DNA of 64,000 nucleotides, taken from NCBI GenBank assembly GCA_024227995.1, contig CP100465.1:1116001-1180000 (forward strand), given 5' to 3'. Source of the stretch: Halomicrococcus gelatinilyticus (GTDB lineage Archaea > Halobacteriota > Halobacteria > Halobacteriales > Haladaptataceae). Shown here one piece after another: positions 60,485 through 64,000 of the stretch (positions are counted from its first letter, which is position 1; every line of letters starts with the position of its first letter). The position numbers and the translations under genes were made by a program. The notes below the pieces were generated by a model. It saw only the letters and a program-made list of their open reading frames with translations, made no database searches and had not been told where the DNA came from.

Positions 60485-60784
60485 ATGTGGGGTTCCCGGA
60501 AGGGCGGGGACAAGCAGTCGGTCGTTTGCATCGCCTGTGGCACCGCCGTTCGCCGCGACGCTGCACGAGAGTACGACAAGGAGGGCAACCGCTGGGACCG
60601 CAAGGACAAGACCTTCGAGCACCTCTGCAAGGACTGTCACCGCGGTCTCTGTCACCAGCCACGGGCGGAACTGGAGGACATCCTCGTCGACATCGACGCC
60701 GGTAGCATCGACCAGCAGGAGTTCTTCGCACGGTACGAGACGACCGTGAACGAACGCTACGGGCCGCTCGAAGAGGAGCGGTAG
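60485..60784 (+). CDS. Small zinc-binding protein (DUF7562-like)
   Basis: A 99-residue protein with Cys15, Cys18 (VVCIACGTAVRR) and Cys48, Cys51 (HLCKDCHRG), plus Cys56 (GLCHQ); two CxxC pairs make a zinc ribbon. The C-terminal 40 residues are an acidic helix. It resembles small haloarchaeal zinc proteins with no assigned role. ATG 60485 follows an AAAAG-containing element about 27 bases upstream. Confidence 0.75.
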   Translation: MWGSRKGGDKQSVVCIACGTAVRRDAAREYDKEGNRWDRKDKTFEHLCKDCHRGLCHQPRAELEDILVDIDAGSIDQQEFFARYETTVNERYGPLEEER

Positions 60785-60959
60785 GGCGTCGCGGCGGCGG
60801 AACGCGGCGGTCGAAGACCGACCGGCGAACGTTCGGGCGGACGAACGGGGCGTGGAGAGACGTGGAAGGCGACGGAGAGGGGTCGAGGGGGCGACGAATC
60901 CGCACGAGGCGGACGACGTGACGGGGAGGACGGACCGACCAGTCGATACGACTAACTGG

Positions 60960-60978
60960 CCGACCCTCCTAGGGTCGG
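60960..60978. promoter_or_regulatory. Inverted repeat directly before the RNB exonuclease start
   Basis: CCGACCC-TCCTA-GGGTCGG forms a perfect 7-bp dyad, extendable to 9 bp with one wobble, ending two bases before ATG 60981. It either covers the start site as a hairpin in a leadered message or overlaps the transcription start as an operator. Confidence 0.6.
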
Positions 60979-60980
60979 TC

Positions 60981-62261
60981 ATGACCAGCGACGCACAGGC
61001 CGAGGCCGGAACGGCCGAGGGCCAGGGTCCCGTCGAGATCTCGCCGGAACTCGCGCGGAAGCTCGAGGACCACCGCGAGGAGCTCTTCGAGAAGTTCGAC
61101 ATCCGCGACGAGTTCCCCAGCGCCGTGATGACCGAGGCGGAGAAGCGGACCGAGGACATCCAGGCCGAAATCCAGGAGGAGGTCGACGAGCGCCGCGACC
61201 TGCGCGACATGACGACCTGGACGACCGACCCGGTGGACGCCCAGGACTTCGACGACGCACTCTCCGTCGAGGAGCGCGAAGACGAGTACGTTCTCTGGGT
61301 CCACATCGCCGACGTGACCCACTACGTCACGCCGGACACGAACATGTGGGAGGAGGCGGTCGAGCGCGCCAACACGGTGTACCTGCCCGCCTACACCATG
61401 CACATGCTCCCGCCGATGCTGGCGGAGACGGTCTGTTCGCTCGTCCCGGAGGAGGACCGGCTCGCCCACACCGTCGAGATGCACCTCGACAAGGAGACGC
61501 TGGGCTACGAGGAGATAGACATCTACAAGTCCGTCATCCGCAGCGACGAGCGACTCACCTACACGCAGGCGGAGAACCGCATCGACGACGAGGACGCGCC
61601 ACTGCACGAGGAGAACGCGCTGGCGTTCGAACTCGCCGACCAGATGCACGAGCAGCGCAAGGAGGACGGCAGCCTCGTCCTCAACCCGCGCCGGGACCGC
61701 GCCCACACCATCATCGAGGAGTCGATGCTGAAGGCGAACAAGGCGGTCACGCACGAGCTGATGTGGGACCGCGGCGTCGAGGCGATGTACCGCGTCCACC
61801 CCCAGCCCACGCCGGACGAGTGGAGCGAGGCACTCCAGGAGATCCAGGACCTCGACGGCGTCTCCATCCCCGGCGAGGCGTGGGACGACCCGCGGAAGGC
61901 CGTCAACGCGACGCTGGAGGACGCCCCCGGCCGCCAGCTCGACAAGATCCAGTGGGCCGTGATGAAAGTGATGCCGCGCGCGAAGTACATGAGCGACCCG
62001 TTCGGCGGCCACCACGCGCTGAACTTCGAGATCTACGGCCACTTCACCAGTCCCATCCGGCGGCTCTCGGACCTCGTCAACCACTGGATCGTCTACACGA
62101 ACGACGTGCCCGAGGACCTCCCCGCGCTCTGCGAGCACGCGAGCGACAAGCAGGCCGACGCCGAGGCCTGCGAGCGCGAGTACAAGCAGTTCCTCGAGGA
62201 GGTCGGCCTCGACGCGGCCGCCGTCAACAACCGCGGCATCGAGGTCGTCGAAGAGGACTAG
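60981..62261 (+). CDS. Stand-alone RNB-domain exoribonuclease (RNase R/II family)
   Basis: A 426-residue protein consisting of the RNB catalytic domain with little else. The catalytic Asp block is TDPVDAQDFDDALSV (Asp83 to Asp92), followed by HIADVTHYVTPDT, YLPAYTMHMLPPML, CSLVPEEDRLAHTVEMH, and the late FTSPIRRLSDLVNHW. Cold-shock and S1 domains of bacterial RNase R (usually over 700 residues) are missing, as in other haloarchaeal RNase R-like proteins. It degrades RNA 3' to 5'. ATG 60981 is chosen for its place right after the hairpin; a longer frame upstream is Arg-rich. Confidence 0.9.
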   Translation: MTSDAQAEAGTAEGQGPVEISPELARKLEDHREELFEKFDIRDEFPSAVMTEAEKRTEDIQAEIQEEVDERRDLRDMTTWTTDPVDAQDFDDALSVEEREDEYVLWVHIADVTHYVTPDTNMWEEAVERANTVYLPAYTMHMLPPMLAETVCSLVPEEDRLAHTVEMHLDKETLGYEEIDIYKSVIRSDERLTYTQAENRIDDEDAPLHEENALAFELADQMHEQRKEDGSLVLNPRRDRAHTIIEESMLKANKAVTHELMWDRGVEAMYRVHPQPTPDEWSEALQEIQDLDGVSIPGEAWDDPRKAVNATLEDAPGRQLDKIQWAVMKVMPRAKYMSDPFGGHHALNFEIYGHFTSPIRRLSDLVNHWIVYTNDVPEDLPALCEHASDKQADAEACEREYKQFLEEVGLDAAAVNNRGIEVVEED

Positions 62262-62758
62262 AGCTCCTTCTCGCGAAGGTAATCGTCGACGGTCGCGCCG
62301 AACAGTTCCTGTTCGCGCTCCTCGACCACCGCGTACCCGCGCTTCTCGTAGAAGGCGTTGCCGACGTCGTTGCCGGCCATGACCGCCAACCGGAGGCGGT
62401 CAGCCTCCTCGTCGCGAAGCCAGCCTTCGATCCGGTCGAGCAGGGCGGTGCCGACGCCCTCTCCCCACTGCTCCGGGTCGACGTAGATGCGCGCGAGCCA
62501 CGCTGGCTCGCCCTCGTCGCCGAGGACGGCCTGCGCGAAGCCGACGACGCCGACCCCGACGGCCGCCACCAGGAACAGGCCGTCGTCTCGCCGTACCGAC
62601 TCCGCGAGACTGTCCACGTCGTACCACTCGTCTATCGCGCGCTCGACGGCGTCCGGACCGACGACGTCGTCGTGAGCGGCGTGCCACGACTCGCGCGCGA
62701 CCCGTCGGATGGCCGCGACGTCGTCGGCCGTCGCCTCGCGGACGGTCGAGTCGTCCAT
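62258..62758 (-). CDS. GNAT family N-acetyltransferase
   Basis: A 166-residue single-domain acetyltransferase. It opens MDDSTVREATADDVAAIRRVARESWHAA; the acetyl-CoA loop is QWGEGVGTALLDRIEGWL (Q/RxxGxG/A), and the end is NDVGNAFYEKRGYAVVEER. The acceptor is unknown. It is about the same type as the N-terminal part of the fusion at 12.2 kb, but lacks the zinc ribbon. It overlaps the convergent RNB gene end by 4 bases. Confidence 0.88.
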   Translation of the reverse strand: MDDSTVREATADDVAAIRRVARESWHAAHDDVVGPDAVERAIDEWYDVDSLAESVRRDDGLFLVAAVGVGVVGFAQAVLGDEGEPAWLARIYVDPEQWGEGVGTALLDRIEGWLRDEEADRLRLAVMAGNDVGNAFYEKRGYAVVEEREQELFGATVDDYLREKEL

Positions 62759-62835
62759 GCGCGAGACGTACACATCGAGCGACAAATCCTTTCCGCGAGC
62801 GCAGGGTTGAGTACCGAGCGTCGCCAACGCCGACC

Positions 62836-63465
62836 GTGCCCGCGTTCCCCGACCCGGACTCCCGCAACGTCCTCGAACCCGACTGCTCGCGCTGTCCCGA
62901 CCTCGTCGAGTGCCGCGAGCGCATCGCGTGGGGGAACGGCCCGCTCGACGCTGACGTGGTGGTGGTCGGGGAAGCGCCCGCATACGGGAACGCCGACGCC
63001 GACCGCTGGCGGGGCGGCAACTGGACGGGGATGGCCTACACCTCGCGTCACTCCGGCCGGCGCGTCCGGAACCTGTTCGCGGCGGCCGGCTACGGACCGG
63101 ACGACTGCTACTTCACGAACGCGGTGAAGTGCTTCCCGGAGGGCGATGACGGGAGCAACCGCGAGCCCCGACCCGAGGAGCGAGCGAACTGCTTCGACCA
63201 CCTGCGGACGGAGATCGCGCAGGTCGACCCGGGCGTGGTGGCGACGACTGGCAAGCACGCGACGGCGGCGCTGCTCGAGTTCGAGTCGATACCGATGGAC
63301 AGGTTCCTCGACCGCGTTCTCGACCCCGTCGACTGCAAGCGACTGGGCGTGACCGCGCTGCCGCTACTTCATCCGTCGTACGAGAACGTCTGGCAGGCGC
63401 GGCTCGGCTACGACCGCGAGGAGTACGTCGCCGCAGTCGCGGTGCGGCTCGACGCGCACGTCTGA
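62836..63465 (+). CDS. Uracil-DNA glycosylase superfamily protein with predicted [4Fe-4S] cluster
   Basis: A 209-residue UDG-fold protein with a GTG start. Cys17 and Cys20 (CSRC) with Cys99 (NAVKCFPEG) and Cys119 (RANCFDHL) match the four cluster ligands of family 4/5 glycosylases. Motif 1 is VVGEAPAYGN (usual GEAPG/A) and the late motif is HPSYENVW. These glycosylases remove uracil from DNA; the family-specific residues here (Ala-Tyr in motif 1) differ from the classic EAPG-x-D/E, so substrate range is open. It diverges from the GNAT gene. Confidence 0.85.
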   Translation: MPAFPDPDSRNVLEPDCSRCPDLVECRERIAWGNGPLDADVVVVGEAPAYGNADADRWRGGNWTGMAYTSRHSGRRVRNLFAAAGYGPDDCYFTNAVKCFPEGDDGSNREPRPEERANCFDHLRTEIAQVDPGVVATTGKHATAALLEFESIPMDRFLDRVLDPVDCKRLGVTALPLLHPSYENVWQARLGYDREEYVAAVAVRLDAHV

Positions 63466-63765
63466 CTACTCGTCTGCCGAACCGGCGTCGGAGTCGCCCG
63501 TCTCGTCGGCATCGCCGACGTACACGTCGCCATCGCTGTGCGCGCTCACCTGGTGGCCGTGATAGGCGAAGACTATCTTCCCGCCCTTCCGTGGTTTCCC
63601 GTCGACGCGTGGACCGAACAGCGCGTCCAGCGCGTCGGGGTCGACCACGTCGTACAGCTGTGGACGGACGTCGTTGGGGTCGGTGTCTTCGTGCGCCGCG
63701 ATGGCGTTGACGACGGCCGTGCTCAACCGCTCGCCGTCGTCTCGGCTGTAGACCGTATGGGCCAT
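63466..63765 (-). CDS. HalOD1 output-domain protein
   Basis: A 99-residue haloarchaeal output-domain protein. The HalOD1 core is ERLSTAVVNAIAAHEDTDPND, then VRPQLYDVVDPDALDALFGP and the beta-hairpin KIVFAYHGHQVSAHSDGDVYV. Stand-alone HalOD1 proteins are numerous in haloarchaea and are thought to relay signals, possibly to regulators. The start ATG 63765 gives MAHTVYSRDDG; a further ATG at 63804 adds MLIRSTFLCCGCE. The gene is stop to stop with the glycosylase gene. Confidence 0.85.
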   Translation of the reverse strand: MAHTVYSRDDGERLSTAVVNAIAAHEDTDPNDVRPQLYDVVDPDALDALFGPRVDGKPRKGGKIVFAYHGHQVSAHSDGDVYVGDADETGDSDAGSADE

Positions 63766-64000
63766 TTCACAACCGCAACAGAGGAAGGTAGAGCGAATAA
63801 GCATGTCGGCGGAAAGCGTCGGTTACGAGCGCGTCGTTCGCCGTCGTCTCAGGGCGCGTCGAGGCATATTCCGGGCGTCGAGCGGTATGATTGCGTGACC
63901 GGCGACGAAGAGAGTGACCCATTCGTCGGGAACCGAAGCCAGAGCGCCCCGACCCGGCGCTAACAACCGATACACCCCGCCGGTTTGATATCGGGGACTC

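Noticed and set aside
63766..64000. Gene at the right edge
   Set aside because: No frame with haloarchaeal coding character begins here; only the upstream region of the HalOD1 gene is seen.

Overview
The window is chromosomal DNA of a haloarchaeon (class Halobacteria). It is GC-rich throughout, with strongly acidic Asp/Glu-rich proteins. Its information-processing genes are archaeal in type: prolyl-tRNA synthetase, ribosomal protein L15e, Spt5, SecE, membrane LonB, aCPSF1/FttA, RIO2, FtsZ1 and SepF. Several families are essentially haloarchaeal: HalOD1, the bacterio-opsin-activator-like HTH, DUF5611, DUF5518 and DUF2270. Genus cannot be fixed by reading alone. I found no rRNA, tRNA, CRISPR array, transposase, integrase or prophage; the region looks like core chromosome, and its novelty is mainly in non-coding structure.

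Layout. 1-6.7 kb: a transglutaminase-like membrane protein cut by the left edge, amidohydrolase, enoyl-CoA hydratase, HTH regulator, NRDE protein, NurA nuclease and a small conserved protein. 6.8-10.7 kb: three exported proteins (beta-helix protein with a dockerin-like tail, Tat-exported glycosidase, Tat-exported DsbA-like protein with a triplicated C-terminal repeat). 10.9-18.3 kb: a 41-residue protein, an epimerase, a GNAT-zinc ribbon fusion, and glutamate synthase gltB preceded by an Lrp regulator. 18.5-21.7 kb: a phosphatase-polyphosphate kinase operon with a hairpin leader and a 17-bp tandem array at its 3' end. 21.7-29.5 kb: a HTH-10 regulator divergent from a five-gene branched-chain-amino-acid-type ABC transporter operon; the shared promoter carries symmetric sites; an acyl-CoA synthetase converges on the operon.

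29.6-43.5 kb: proS, a small membrane protein, Nudix hydrolase, flavin reductase, a long structured leader or RNA in front of aCPSF1/FttA, methylmalonyl-CoA epimerase and mutase flanking an aminotransferase, a YadS-type membrane protein with a SAM hydrolase and NMN adenylyltransferase, and lonB. 43.6-49.6 kb: methyltransferase, CPBP protease, the ftsZ1-secE-spt5 cluster, rio2, and rpl15e behind a four-hairpin leader. 50-64 kb: mainly small single genes, including a PRC-barrel protein, MscS channel, quinone-type oxidoreductase, bifunctional nuclease-hisE pair, ASCH protein, membrane proteins, sepF, DUF5611, PUA protein, stand-alone RNB exonuclease, uracil-DNA glycosylase family protein and HalOD1 protein.

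Many genes have a TATA-like box about 25-30 bases before the start codon, as expected of mostly leaderless haloarchaeal transcripts. Against that background the long, hairpin-rich leaders of aCPSF1 and rpl15e stand out as the best candidates for undescribed RNA-level regulation or RNA genes.
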